DNA of 27,537 nucleotides, from NCBI GenBank assembly GCA_018260375.1, contig JAGLBF010000014.1, positions 1 through 27,537 on the forward strand, written 5' to 3'. Source of the stretch: Deinococcus sp. (lineage in GTDB: Bacteria > Deinococcota > Deinococci > Deinococcales > Deinococcaceae). The notes under the pieces were generated by a model. That model worked only from the letters and a program-made list of their open reading frames with translations, was not told the DNA's origin and did not search any database. Numbering within the stretch: position 1 is the stretch's first letter; each line of letters opens with the position of its first letter. A program made the position numbers and the translations under genes. Below, piece after piece: positions 1 through 7,971 of this stretch.

Positions 1-104
1 GAGATTAGGACAGTCCATTACACCTTTCCCTTTCTCATTTCTGGCCCGAAATGTCAACCCCTAATCGCCGTTTTTTGGATTAGCTTCCTAACACCCTCTA
101 CCTG

Positions 105-170
105 ATACGAATTCCGATTAAACTAGAAACTACCTGATTTAACGAGGACGGATGCGAGCGTGAAAAGGTA
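105..170 (-). repeat. Partial copy of the interspersed repeat (module 2)
   Basis: Read on the minus strand, this segment resembles the second hairpin module of the ~135 bp repeat found in full at 7712, 9726, 18111, 20760, 21321 and 24303. It keeps the ATACGA-type end at 105 and the degraded stem TTAAATCAG near 134-142 with its partner near 115-122, then the GGATGCGAGCG segment. Module 1 is not convincingly present beyond 170. The rest of bases 1-218 shows no gene. Confidence 0.6.
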
Positions 171-218
171 CCTGCAAGACACCTGCGAAGGCGACCTTGA
201 GCACCAACCCTACCGACT

Positions 219-1484
219 TTATTCACCTGTTCCCTGCTGTAAGCCTAGTCCTAGCCCCAGCAGTTGCGTATCCTGCCGCGCTTGCATGACCAGTTGTATA
301 CCAGTGCTCAGGCCGTCTGCGCCCAGGTACGGCAAGGCCAGCACAGGTACTCCCGTCAGGCTAAAGGGCACGGTGAGGCGTAACACCGCCTGGCGCAGTG
401 GCACCTCGGTGGTGTTGCCGTGCTTGTCTGCCAGAGACAGGCTGGTGGCCCCCAGCAGCGGCGCAGACCCTGCTACAGTGGGCGCCAGCAACACGTCATA
501 CCGCTCAAAGAAGCGGCCCAGTGCGCCCTGCGCCGCTATGCGCTGAACATAGGCGGCTTCTAGCTGCTCGCAACTGTACTGCTGACCGCGCCGCAACAGG
601 GCGAGGGAGCCTGTACCAAAGCCCGTAGGCTCGCCGCTGAGGGCCTGTTGGTGTACCTGCGCGGCCTCGGCCTGAACAATGGTGCTGTAGATATCTAGAT
701 AATCGCCGCCACAAGCCGCATAAAGCGCAGCGGCAACATCTATCCGCTCTACCTCGGCGCCCAGTGCGCTGATAGACTGCGCCGCCGCTTGCAGGGACGT
801 AAGCGCACTAGGCTGTAACCAAGCATCAGGCTGCCACAGACCCACGCGCAGGCCCCGCCAGCTTTTGGGACTGACGGTTTCCTGAGTGAGCGCTTGGTGC
901 AACTGGGCTATCAGCGGCAAATCACGCGCCAGCGGGCCAGCATGGTCACAGGTAGGCGACAGCGGTAACACGCCCGCTGTGGGCCAAGCGGGATGGCCTT
1001 TGGTCGGCTTGTATCCCACCACGCCGCACCAGGCTGACGGCACACGAATACTGCCGCCCGTGTCGGTGCCCAGGGCAAAGTCCACTTCACCTGTAGCCAC
1101 AGTTATCGCCGCGCCGCTGCTAGAGCCGCCCGGCATCCGCTGCGTGTCAAGCGGGTTACGGGCCAGCGCAACGTCATTGGCTCCGGTAATGCCCAGGGCG
1201 ATTTCGTGAAGGTGCGTTTTACCCACCAACATAGCCCCCAGACCCAGCAGCCGCGTCACCAGCGGGCTGGGTTGCACCTGCGGCAACGGTGCGCGGGTAG
1301 ACGCGCTCAGGGGCCAGCCCTCAACCCCGTATAAATCTTTGACGCTAAAGGTCAGCCCGCTCAGAGGCCCGCCTACTTGCCCTACCCGTGGGCGAGGTGG
1401 CCAGTAGGCCCAGGCCCCCAACGGCCCGGCTGCCGACTGGCTGGTACCCAGCTCTTGGGTGAGCGGCGTATCCTCAGGCTTCAT
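219..1484 (-). CDS. Amidase (amidase signature family)
   Basis: A 421-residue amidase-signature hydrolase, which cleaves an amide bond to release ammonia or an amine. The Ser-cisSer-Lys triad is readable: Lys49 in the VKD motif, Ser121 in GGSSSG, and Ser145 in GTDTGGSIR. The 24-residue gap between the two serines is normal for the family. Length fits a stand-alone amidase. No gatB or gatC lies nearby, so it is unlikely to be the GatA subunit of the tRNA amidotransferase; the substrate cannot be told. The ATG at 1484 overlaps the stop of the upstream lipoprotein gene by 4 bases (ATGA), so the two are probably translationally coupled. No signal peptide is seen, so it is probably cytoplasmic. 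Confidence 0.93.
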   Translation of the reverse strand: MKPEDTPLTQELGTSQSAAGPLGAWAYWPPRPRVGQVGGPLSGLTFSVKDLYGVEGWPLSASTRAPLPQVQPSPLVTRLLGLGAMLVGKTHLHEIALGITGANDVALARNPLDTQRMPGGSSSGAAITVATGEVDFALGTDTGGSIRVPSAWCGVVGYKPTKGHPAWPTAGVLPLSPTCDHAGPLARDLPLIAQLHQALTQETVSPKSWRGLRVGLWQPDAWLQPSALTSLQAAAQSISALGAEVERIDVAAALYAACGGDYLDIYSTIVQAEAAQVHQQALSGEPTGFGTGSLALLRRGQQYSCEQLEAAYVQRIAAQGALGRFFERYDVLLAPTVAGSAPLLGATSLSLADKHGNTTEVPLRQAVLRLTVPFSLTGVPVLALPYLGADGLSTGIQLVMQARQDTQLLGLGLGLQQGTGE

Positions 1485-1972
1485 GGCAACAGTGCGGGTT
1501 GCTTAAACACGCCCTGAGCCAGCGTATAAGGCCCGAACACATGCTGACCCAGCACGCCCATATCAGCGGTAAAGCTGCCGTCCACGCGGTAGGGCATCTC
1601 CTGACCGCGCGCTACACCCAGCCAAGTGCTGGCCGTAGCCAAGCTGACGGGCAGGTCAAGCTGAGCTTGTTGGACAACGCTCCCTCGCGCAGCCAGGGCA
1701 ACATTGGGCAAGCTAACCTCGCCCACGTCGATACCATTGAGGATGAGGCGTCCCTGAATATGAGCGATATTGAGCGATACGGGGTTAGGGTTATTCACCC
1801 GCAGCCGCAAAGTAACATGCGCCAAGGCAGGCGAGGCCAGGGTCAGCCCCGTAAGCTGCGCCTGCTCTACTTGAATAGTAGGCATTTGCACTACCTGCGT
1901 CGGTGCGCAGGCCGAGAGCAAGCCCATCAGTGCTGTGGCCAGTAGCAGAGGCTTGTTCGCTTGTGGCCTCAT
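1481..1972 (-). CDS. LEA type 2 / WHy-domain lipoprotein
   Basis: A small lipoprotein (~163 residues from this start). The N-terminus is basic then hydrophobic, ending in the lipobox LLSAC, so Cys is expected to be lipidated and exported. The rest resembles the LEA14/WHy fold (water stress and hypersensitive response), a beta-sandwich with the typical pattern 'LRVNNPNP' near the N-terminal third. Such proteins are linked with desiccation tolerance, but a role here is inference. The start is uncertain: the frame stays open to 2074, and a -10-like TATGAT lies near 2059-2064. The ATG at 1972 gives a normal signal peptide but has no clear ribosome site. The region between is a 15-bp triplicate. 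It overlaps the amidase gene by 4 bases. Confidence 0.8.
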   Translation of the reverse strand: MRPQANKPLLLATALMGLLSACAPTQVVQMPTIQVEQAQLTGLTLASPALAHVTLRLRVNNPNPVSLNIAHIQGRLILNGIDVGEVSLPNVALAARGSVVQQAQLDLPVSLATASTWLGVARGQEMPYRVDGSFTADMGVLGQHVFGPYTLAQGVFKQPALLP

Positions 1973-1977
1973 ATGTG

Positions 1978-2022
1978 GCCTAGGGGTTTGGCGCCTAGGG
2001 GTTTGGTGCCTAGCGGTGTAGA
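1978..2022. repeat. Three tandem 15-bp units
   Basis: Units GCCTAGGGGTTTGGC, GCCTAGGGGTTTGGT and GCCTAGCGGTGTAGA lie at 1978, 1993 and 2008. The period of 15 keeps the reading frame, so the upstream extension of the lipoprotein ORF reads through it as QTPR-like repeats. It sits directly before the favoured lipoprotein start. Confidence 0.85.
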
Positions 2023-2240
2023 TGTGGGCCAACGAGGACAAAGGCAGTGGCATACACCACAATATCATACGCATTCCGGCTGAACTTTGGTAACATGCGA
2101 TAAAAGAAGGGCAACGGGTTTAATAAAAAGTACGCATTTCACAGTATAGAAACGCACACAGCGTAGGACTGACGGCGACAGAATAAAGTAAAGGGCGTGT
2201 TACTGCAAATGAACCTTAGTATCTGGGGGCTTATGACAAT

Positions 2241-2271
2241 AAAAAGCACCTGCCCTGCCAGACAGATGCTT
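2241..2271 (-). terminator. Rho-independent terminator of ndk
   Basis: On the minus strand a 9-bp stem AAGCATCTG/CAGGTGCTT (one G-T pair, arms 2263-2271 and 2244-2252) is followed by a run of Ts (2241-2245). It lies 17 bases after the ndk stop. Confidence 0.85.
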
Positions 2272-2287
2272 GCCTATAGAGCTTGTT

Positions 2288-2704
2288 TTAGTGGATGAGT
2301 TCGTCAGCTTTAAAGAAGAGGCTTAGTTCGCGCTCGGCACTTTCGGGGCTGTCAGAGCCGTGGGTTACATTTTCGCCCACAGTGGTGGCCAAGTCAGCGC
2401 GGATAGTACCTGGGACGGCGCTAGCGGGGTTGGTAGCACCCATCATACCGCGCCAGCCAGCAATGGCATTTTCGCCTTCTAGAGCGAGAGCAACCACAGG
2501 GCCAGAGGTGATAAAGCTGACCAGTTCACCAAAAAAGGGACGCTCTTTGTGCTCGCCGTAGTGGGCTTCAGCAGTTTCGCGGCTGATGACCATCTGCTTT
2601 AGGCCCACCACACGGTAGCCTTTTTTCTGAATGCGGGCGAGGATTTCGGGGGTCAGGCCACGGCGCACACCGTCGGGCTTAATCATTGCAAAAGTACGTT
2701 CCAT
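2288..2704 (-). CDS. ndk: Nucleoside diphosphate kinase
   Basis: Transfers the terminal phosphate from ATP to nucleoside diphosphates, balancing the NTP and dNTP pools in the cytoplasm. The start [16 protein letters not shown] is the family N-terminus. The active-site histidine is in the motif NVTHGSDS, and the 138-residue length is standard. The frame is open 15 codons further upstream, but that stretch has no family match. The upstream DNA carries TACCAT nine bases before the ATG and no Shine-Dalgarno, which suggests a very short or absent leader. It is transcribed alone: a terminator follows, and the permease gene on the other strand is divergent. Confidence 0.97.
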   Translation of the reverse strand: MERTFAMIKPDGVRRGLTPEILARIQKKGYRVVGLKQMVISRETAEAHYGEHKERPFFGELVSFITSGPVVALALEGENAIAGWRGMMGATNPASAVPGTIRADLATTVGENVTHGSDSPESAERELSLFFKADELIH

Positions 2705-2841
2705 AACGGTTATATGGTAGCAGGCTTTAGGCGCGACGTGCCACGCCACAGTAGCCTGCCTCGGTTACTCCACAGGCGAAGTCCGCCAGTTCTTGCTTGC
2801 TGATTCCCGCCCTACCCCAAACGCTCGGCCTCAACAACAAT

Positions 2842-2847
2842 TACAAT
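2842..2847 (+). promoter_or_regulatory. -10 box of a leaderless permease transcript
   Basis: TACAAT is followed by exactly 7 bases and the in-frame GTG at 2855. The same TANNNT-N6/7-start layout precedes several other genes in this window. The ATG at 2846 overlaps this box, so it is probably upstream of the transcript start. Confidence 0.55.
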
Positions 2848-2854
2848 GGGAGCC

Positions 2855-4792
2855 GTGAACCCCGAAACCGTACAGCCCTCCCCGCTTGCGGCGCGACTCA
2901 GCCTCATTTTTACGCTGCTGGCGCTGCTGGGACTTTTTATTTTTCCGTATGGTACCCTCAGCCACACCGGTGACGCTCAGGCGCTCTTGCAGCGCTTTCC
3001 TAGTGGTCTGACCAATTTTACAGGCGGCGAATTTCAGAATATTCCCCAGGTCGGCGCGGCCCTGAGTGTGGGCTGGGTAACACTACTGGCCCTCATGGCC
3101 ACTGCGCTGGCAGCTTGGCGGCGGGCTTCCTGGCTATGGATAGCAGGTCTGATCACCCTGCTCAGCGCCCTGGTTGCCGCCTATCTTTTTGGTCAGTCGC
3201 TGGACAGTGCCGTCGCCACCCTTACCGCTCAGGGGGTCAGGGCGCGGCGCATTCCTTGGAACTCGGGCGGCGTACATCTGGGGCTGGTGTTGCCCGCACT
3301 CGCAGGGCTAGTCAGTGTCTTCGCGGGCCTGAGCATGCGCTCTGTGTGGTGGCAGCGCCTCAACCGTCTGCGCCCACTGCTGGTGCCACTGGTTGCCATC
3401 GCCCTAGCGGTTATAGTAGGCGCGGTGGTGGTTATGGTGGTGCAGCCTATCCCCAACGGGCTCAACCGTCCGCTCAGCTGGGGCGAGCTCTTTACTGGCA
3501 AGCTCGATCTGGTGTGGTACGTATACACGACGCTGTTTGCGCCGCTCAGTAACCTAGCAGGTTTCTTTGATTCGCTGAAAAGTGCTACCCCGCTGATCTT
3601 TACTGGTCTGGGCGTGGCGCTGGCTTTTCGCACGGGGCTCTTTAATATCGGCGGCCCAGGCCAACTGACGATGGGGGGCATCGCGGCCATGCTGGTGGGT
3701 GTATACGCACCCTTGCCCGCGCCGCTGTTGCTGCCCGCTACCATCGCCGCTGCTGCGCTGGGCGGAGCCTTATGGGGCGCTATTCCGGGCATCCTCAAGG
3801 CCCGCTTTGGGTCAAGCGAAGTGATTAACACCATCATGCTCAACTACATCGCTTCTGCCGTCTTTATTTTCTTTATTGGTTCAAATACCTTTACGGTGCT
3901 GGGGCGTACCTACACCCTGCCCTTTAAAACCGAGGGCTATGAAGCCAAATCCGACGAGTTTCAGCCTGGAGCGCGGTTAGATACAATGGCTCACTGGCTG
4001 GGCTTTACGCGGGGCGAGCAGACCTTTGTATCGCTGGGGCCTGTACTGGCACTGCTCACCTTTGCTGCCGTGTACTACGGCCTGGCACGCTTAGCCAGCA
4101 TGGCAAAGTGGCGCGGCCTTCTGGCGAGCGCCCTGGCGCTGTTGGTAGGCTGGCTTACCTGGCACACTGCCGGTTTGCCCGTTAGCGCTATCTTTACCCG
4201 GAGCTTGCTCAATACCAGCCTGGTTATCGGCCTTATCTGCGCTGCGTTGGTGGGCTTTTTGCTGTGGCGTACCTCGGCAGGTTACGCGCTGCGGGCTGTG
4301 GGACTGAGCCCCGCTGCCGCTGAGTACGGTGGTATCCATGTCTCCAAAAACATGATCTTGGCGATGACCCTTTCGGGCGCGCTGATGGGCCTCGCCGCCA
4401 CCCACTACACCATGGGCGGCGCACTTGACGAGTACCGCCTCAAGGCCAACATGCCTGTGGGTGTAGGTTTTGACGGCATTACGGTGGCGCTGATGGGCCA
4501 AAATACCCCCCTGGGCGTGGTGGTCAGCGCCGTGCTCTTTGGCACGCTAGACACAGGCAGCATCCGCGTAGTAACGGTACTTGACCATGTCAACAAAGAT
4601 ATTGTGACGGTGCTCAAGGCACTGATCGTGCTGTTTATCGCTGCTGGAGGATTTCTCAGCCGCCGCATCACTGACCCGCCGCCCACCGCTTTGTTAGAAC
4701 ACCACCCCCCTACTATTTCGCCCGCTACCTCTTTGCCCGACGCTCAATCAAGTGCCCCATCAGACAACACTTCTGCCAGAGGCCCCCAGTGA
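2855..4792 (+). CDS. ABC importer permease, nucleoside/BMP type (first subunit)
   Basis: Inner-membrane permease of the branched-chain/ribose/nucleoside permease superfamily (BPD_transp_2), nearest in look to YufP/NupP-type nucleoside permeases. The core begins near residue 235 with 'SATPLIFTGLGVALAFRTGLFN' spread over the first helices, then GGPGQLTMGG, typical of the family. It is unusually long (~645 residues against ~350): an extra N-terminal part has about five hydrophobic helices, and the C-terminus is a proline/serine-rich cytosolic tail. Start chosen at GTG 2855 because TACAAT sits 7 bases upstream; ATG 2846 is the alternative. Its stop overlaps the next permease (GTGA), so both subunits are co-translated. 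The ATPase and binding lipoprotein are not in the window. Confidence 0.9.
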   Translation: MNPETVQPSPLAARLSLIFTLLALLGLFIFPYGTLSHTGDAQALLQRFPSGLTNFTGGEFQNIPQVGAALSVGWVTLLALMATALAAWRRASWLWIAGLITLLSALVAAYLFGQSLDSAVATLTAQGVRARRIPWNSGGVHLGLVLPALAGLVSVFAGLSMRSVWWQRLNRLRPLLVPLVAIALAVIVGAVVVMVVQPIPNGLNRPLSWGELFTGKLDLVWYVYTTLFAPLSNLAGFFDSLKSATPLIFTGLGVALAFRTGLFNIGGPGQLTMGGIAAMLVGVYAPLPAPLLLPATIAAAALGGALWGAIPGILKARFGSSEVINTIMLNYIASAVFIFFIGSNTFTVLGRTYTLPFKTEGYEAKSDEFQPGARLDTMAHWLGFTRGEQTFVSLGPVLALLTFAAVYYGLARLASMAKWRGLLASALALLVGWLTWHTAGLPVSAIFTRSLLNTSLVIGLICAALVGFLLWRTSAGYALRAVGLSPAAAEYGGIHVSKNMILAMTLSGALMGLAATHYTMGGALDEYRLKANMPVGVGFDGITVALMGQNTPLGVVVSAVLFGTLDTGSIRVVTVLDHVNKDIVTVLKALIVLFIAAGGFLSRRITDPPPTALLEHHPPTISPATSLPDAQSSAPSDNTSARGPQ

Positions 4793-5700
4793 ACGACTTT
4801 TTTACAGCGCTGCTGTCCACCAGCTTTTTAGTTATCTTTATTCGCTCTACCACGCCGCTTTTGCTCACCGCGCTCGGCGGGCTCTACTCTGAGCGCAGTG
4901 GTGTGGTCAATATCGCTCTAGAAGGCCTGATCATCTTTGGGGCGCTGGCGGGCGCGGTGACAACCAAGCAGCTTGACCCCGTGCTGGGCGCACTTGCTCC
5001 CTGGGTAGGCTGGCTAGCGGGCATCCTAGTAGGCGGCTTTATCGCCTGGATACATGCCGTGCTGAGCATCAAATACCGTGCTGACCAGGTCATCTCAGGT
5101 ACTGCTATCAACCTGCTGGCTGTTGGAGTGCCGCCCGTGGTGCTTCAGGCCATGTATGGCAGCAGCACCGACAGCCCACCCGTAGCTCACCCCTTGCCAC
5201 TGTGGGGCGCGGGTGAGCTCAAATTTAGCCCGCCTGTGTACGCGGCGCTGCTGCTGGTCGCACTCACTTGGTATGTCATGTACCGCACCCCCTACGGCCT
5301 ACGACTGCGTGCCAGTGGTGAGCACCCCGCCGCCGCCGCGAGCATGGGCATTAACGTGCGGTTCATCCGCTACAGCGCCGTGATACTTTCGGGCATGCTC
5401 GCGGGTACGGCGGGGGTCTTTTTAAGTACCGGCAACCTGGATGCCTACAGCCGCAATATGTCGGCAGGCGCGGGCTTTATCGCCCTGGCAGCGCTTATCT
5501 TTGGACAGTGGAAACCACTGGGCGTCCTCGCCGCTACTATGCTGTTCGGCTTTTTGCAAGCGCTTGCCATCCAGCTGGGCGGCAGCAACCTGTTTCCGAG
5601 CAGTTGGGTGCAGGCCCTCCCCTACCTAATTACCATTTTGGCCCTGGCGTTCACAGGCCGCAGCAAAGCCCCCCGAGCTGCAGGCCGACCGCTAGACTGA
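4789..5700 (+). CDS. ABC importer permease, nucleoside/BMP type (second subunit)
   Basis: Partner permease of about 303 residues, nearly all hydrophobic, with 8-10 membrane helices. It carries the family features TTPLLLTALGGLYSERSG and VVNIALEGLI at residues ~21-50, the usual N-terminal signature of YufQ/NupQ-type nucleoside permeases. The GTG start overlaps the stop of the preceding gene by 4 bases, so the two are expected to form a heterodimeric channel. The likely substrate is a nucleoside or a related purine; this is family inference. No terminator is obvious just after the stop. An AT-rich gap follows. Confidence 0.92.
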   Translation: MNDFFTALLSTSFLVIFIRSTTPLLLTALGGLYSERSGVVNIALEGLIIFGALAGAVTTKQLDPVLGALAPWVGWLAGILVGGFIAWIHAVLSIKYRADQVISGTAINLLAVGVPPVVLQAMYGSSTDSPPVAHPLPLWGAGELKFSPPVYAALLLVALTWYVMYRTPYGLRLRASGEHPAAAASMGINVRFIRYSAVILSGMLAGTAGVFLSTGNLDAYSRNMSAGAGFIALAALIFGQWKPLGVLAATMLFGFLQALAIQLGGSNLFPSSWVQALPYLITILALAFTGRSKAPRAAGRPLD

Positions 5701-6196
5701 TGGGCTAAGGGCATGTGAAACTAAGAGCGAGCTTATTGACTATAAAGCAATGCTCCTCTCAGTATTCAACGCGCAACATCTCACCTTGACCACTAAGTAT
5801 AAGCTATAAGTAGATCCAACTATTAAAGCCACCATACTACAGAGGCGCTATATGTATATTTTCTAGAATAGACAGGTGTTTTTTATAGTATCAAGTGGCT
5901 CTTCGTAATGTTAGTAAGGCAACCTTATTTTAAAGTTACGTTGATGTATCTATGCCCTATTCGGGTTGTGGTAGGCAAGCACAGGCGGGATAGTATCGGC
6001 TGCACTTCCTACCGGAAAATGCATACTTTTTCCTATTTGCGTCTCTCAGATTTGAGGGCGTTTTTAACAAGGTTCAAGTCGGACTGCGTATGATTTATAT
6101 TTTACTGGCGCTTTACCCTTAGTGTTCCTTGACCAACAGCATAAAATAACACAGCGGCACACTTTTCCCGTACCCTGCCCCTTGGAGGATGTTCAC
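5701..6196 (+). other. AT-rich intergenic region with a decayed repeat
   Basis: No credible gene. The only open frame (5908-6093) lacks protein-like composition and coincides with repeat-like sequence. From about 6000 to 6093 it resembles the decayed repeat at 25386-25472: CATACTTTTTCCTATTTGCG, then AACAAGGTTCAAGTCGGA, then GCGTATGA. A weak TAAGG-CAA-CCTTA hairpin followed by TTTT lies near 5912-5928. The last part forms the leader of the next gene. Confidence 0.5.
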
Positions 6197-7468
6197 TTGC
6201 AAACCAACGGCCCCGACCAACCTATTGACCCCCAACCTACTGACGTTCCGACCACTCACACACCGGGTGAGCCGACTATTGCTCACACGCCCCCTAGCGA
6301 CGCTGCCAAAGCCAACCGTGCGAATCCTGTAGCTGCAGCTATGGCGCCGCTCTTTACCCTGCCGCAGCCTGGTGACAACGCCTTTCAAGCCGCTTGGCGC
6401 AATCCTTATGTGCGCTTAGTGGTGTTTTTGGTACTTATTTACCTAGCTTTTACTTTTGTTGGCCTGCTTTCTCATGTGATCACCCTAGTGATTATCGCTT
6501 ATGTGATTGCTTACTTGGCTCACCCTATGTTGGTTTGGCTAGAGCGCCATCACATTTCTCGTGGTATTGGTGCATTGGTAACGATTATTATTGTCATAGG
6601 TATGCTTGCTTTGGCTTCTAGCCTATTATATACTGTATTTCATCAATTTAGTGACCTGATACAAAATTTACCACAGTATACAAAAAGCTTTAGCGACTGG
6701 ATAGGAGGTTACACGGGGCGCTTCCCTATACTCAGTAGCCTCAATGACCGTTTGCAAGAGCTAAGTCAGAATGGCGCAGCAGGTTTTCAAAAGTATGCTA
6801 CCCCTTACTTAGACAAGCTCGTACCGTATCTACGCGATAACAGCGGCACCTTTTTGGCTTCGCTGATGTCTTTTGCTGGTGTTATGGGTGAAGGATTTGC
6901 CGTGCTGATTATGAGCATCTACATCATGCTTGACTATGATAAAATCGGCTTGACCCTTTTACGAATATTCCCGCGCAAATGGCAACCTTTTGTCCTCGAT
7001 TTGTCAGACAATGTGGGTCATGCGGTGGGCGGCTATCTTAAGGGGCAGTTGGTAATTGCGGCCTTTGTAGGTATTTTTATTGGTATTGGCCTCAGTATCT
7101 TTGGTATACCAAGTGCACCTGCCATCGGATTTATGGCTGGCGCCTTTAACATAGTGCCTTATCTGGGTGTTATTATTGCGATTACTCCAGCTATTTTGCT
7201 GGCAGCGACTGCTGGCGGGCTAACCAAAGTACTTATCGTTTTGGCAATATTTATCGTTGCCAACCAACTGGAAGGCCACTTTTTATCGCCTATGGTTCTG
7301 GGACGTACCACCAATTTACACCCAGCTACAGTTATTATTGCCATTCTTACGGGCCTTACCCTCTACGGCATTGTCGGCGCACTGTTGGCTGTACCGGTCG
7401 CGGCACTAGGCAAGCTATTACTGCAGGAGTATTATTATCCCAGCAGTCTATACAAAGAAGGCCCCTGA
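6197..7468 (+). CDS. AI-2E family transporter (UPF0118 membrane protein)
   Basis: A ~423-residue integral membrane protein of the AI-2E/PerM family, which includes putative autoinducer-2 exporters and Na+/H+ antiporters; the substrate here is unknown. After a proline-rich soluble N-terminus of about 75 residues come closely spaced helices, then an amphipathic segment with FPILSSLNDRLQ, then the family's C-terminal helices including 'GFMAGAFNIVPYLGVIIA' and the conserved NQLEGHFLSPMVLG. Start chosen at TTG 6197 because GGAGG lies 8 bases upstream; the frame also opens at GTG 6122 without a ribosome site. Base composition is more AT-rich than the flanking permease genes. It is monocistronic, with a terminator after it. 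Confidence 0.88.
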   Translation: MQTNGPDQPIDPQPTDVPTTHTPGEPTIAHTPPSDAAKANRANPVAAAMAPLFTLPQPGDNAFQAAWRNPYVRLVVFLVLIYLAFTFVGLLSHVITLVIIAYVIAYLAHPMLVWLERHHISRGIGALVTIIIVIGMLALASSLLYTVFHQFSDLIQNLPQYTKSFSDWIGGYTGRFPILSSLNDRLQELSQNGAAGFQKYATPYLDKLVPYLRDNSGTFLASLMSFAGVMGEGFAVLIMSIYIMLDYDKIGLTLLRIFPRKWQPFVLDLSDNVGHAVGGYLKGQLVIAAFVGIFIGIGLSIFGIPSAPAIGFMAGAFNIVPYLGVIIAITPAILLAATAGGLTKVLIVLAIFIVANQLEGHFLSPMVLGRTTNLHPATVIIAILTGLTLYGIVGALLAVPVAALGKLLLQEYYYPSSLYKEGP

Positions 7469-7513
7469 TAGTTTAGACTACTTGCCTGCATTTATATAAT
7501 TACCCTATTCCAT

Positions 7514-7551
7514 ATCTCCATTTGGCTTTTAAGCGCAAAGTGGAGATTTTT
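7514..7551 (+). terminator. Rho-independent terminator
   Basis: ATCTCCA (7514-7520) pairs with TGGAGAT (7541-7547); the stem can extend inward through TTTGGC and GCGCAAA. It ends in a T-run, 45 bases after the AI-2E family gene. Confidence 0.85.
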
Positions 7552-7711
7552 GTATTATAAAGGCCTTTATTACACTCATTCTTAACAAGGTTCAACTGGA
7601 ATCTGTATAATAAGGATTCTGTTTAATTCGTTGTACTCTGATTACCCTAGTTGCCTGCCCTATGGTAAACTAAGAAGATATACCTATAACTAATTTTCCG
7701 TAATGGTTATA

Positions 7712-7845
7712 ATACGGATTCCGCTCCATTTCAGCCCAGTCAGAAAAGCACCAACTGTGCTTACATACCGCGAAACCCGTATCTTTTCCTACTCGCATCC
7801 GCTCGGATTAAATCAGGTTATTTCTGATTTAATCGGAATTCTTAT
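7712..7845 (+). repeat. Interspersed repeat, full copy (subfamily 2)
   Basis: Starts ATACGGATTC and ends GGAATTCTTAT. Module 2 forms a perfect 11-bp hairpin GATTAAATCAG/CTGATTTAATC. The remaining part of the 7469-7971 gap holds the terminator above, a partial repeat tail near 7585-7610 (AACAAGGTTCAACTGGAAT), AT-rich sequence, and the lldP promoter region. Confidence 0.88.
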
Positions 7846-7878
7846 AAGCCGTGCTTTATTTGACAGCTTGTAACCGGT

Positions 7879-7956
7879 GCGCCTAGCATGGACCTAAGAG
7901 TATAATTATTCACAGGTGTAATTCCCACTCTAAACTCACAAACCTGCGCTAGGCGC
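7879..7956 (+). promoter_or_regulatory. Putative lldP promoter with a split inverted operator
   Basis: GCGCCTAGC at 7879-7887 is exactly inverted as GCTAGGCGC at 7948-7956. Between them lies TATAAT (7901-7906), a good -10 box; no clear -35 is visible. The pair could bind one regulator at two sites around the promoter. It does not resemble the TTG-N-CAA half sites of GntR-type lactate regulators that I know. Confidence 0.4.
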
Positions 7957-7971
7957 GTACTGGAGGCAGTT

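Noticed and set aside
219..1484. GatA subunit of the Glu/Asp-tRNA amidotransferase
   Set aside because: The length is short of typical GatA, there is no gatB or gatC nearby, and the gene is coupled to a lipoprotein gene instead.
5908..6093. 61-residue open frame
   Set aside because: It overlaps a decayed repeat, lacks a ribosome site or TANNNT start layout, and has no protein-like pattern.
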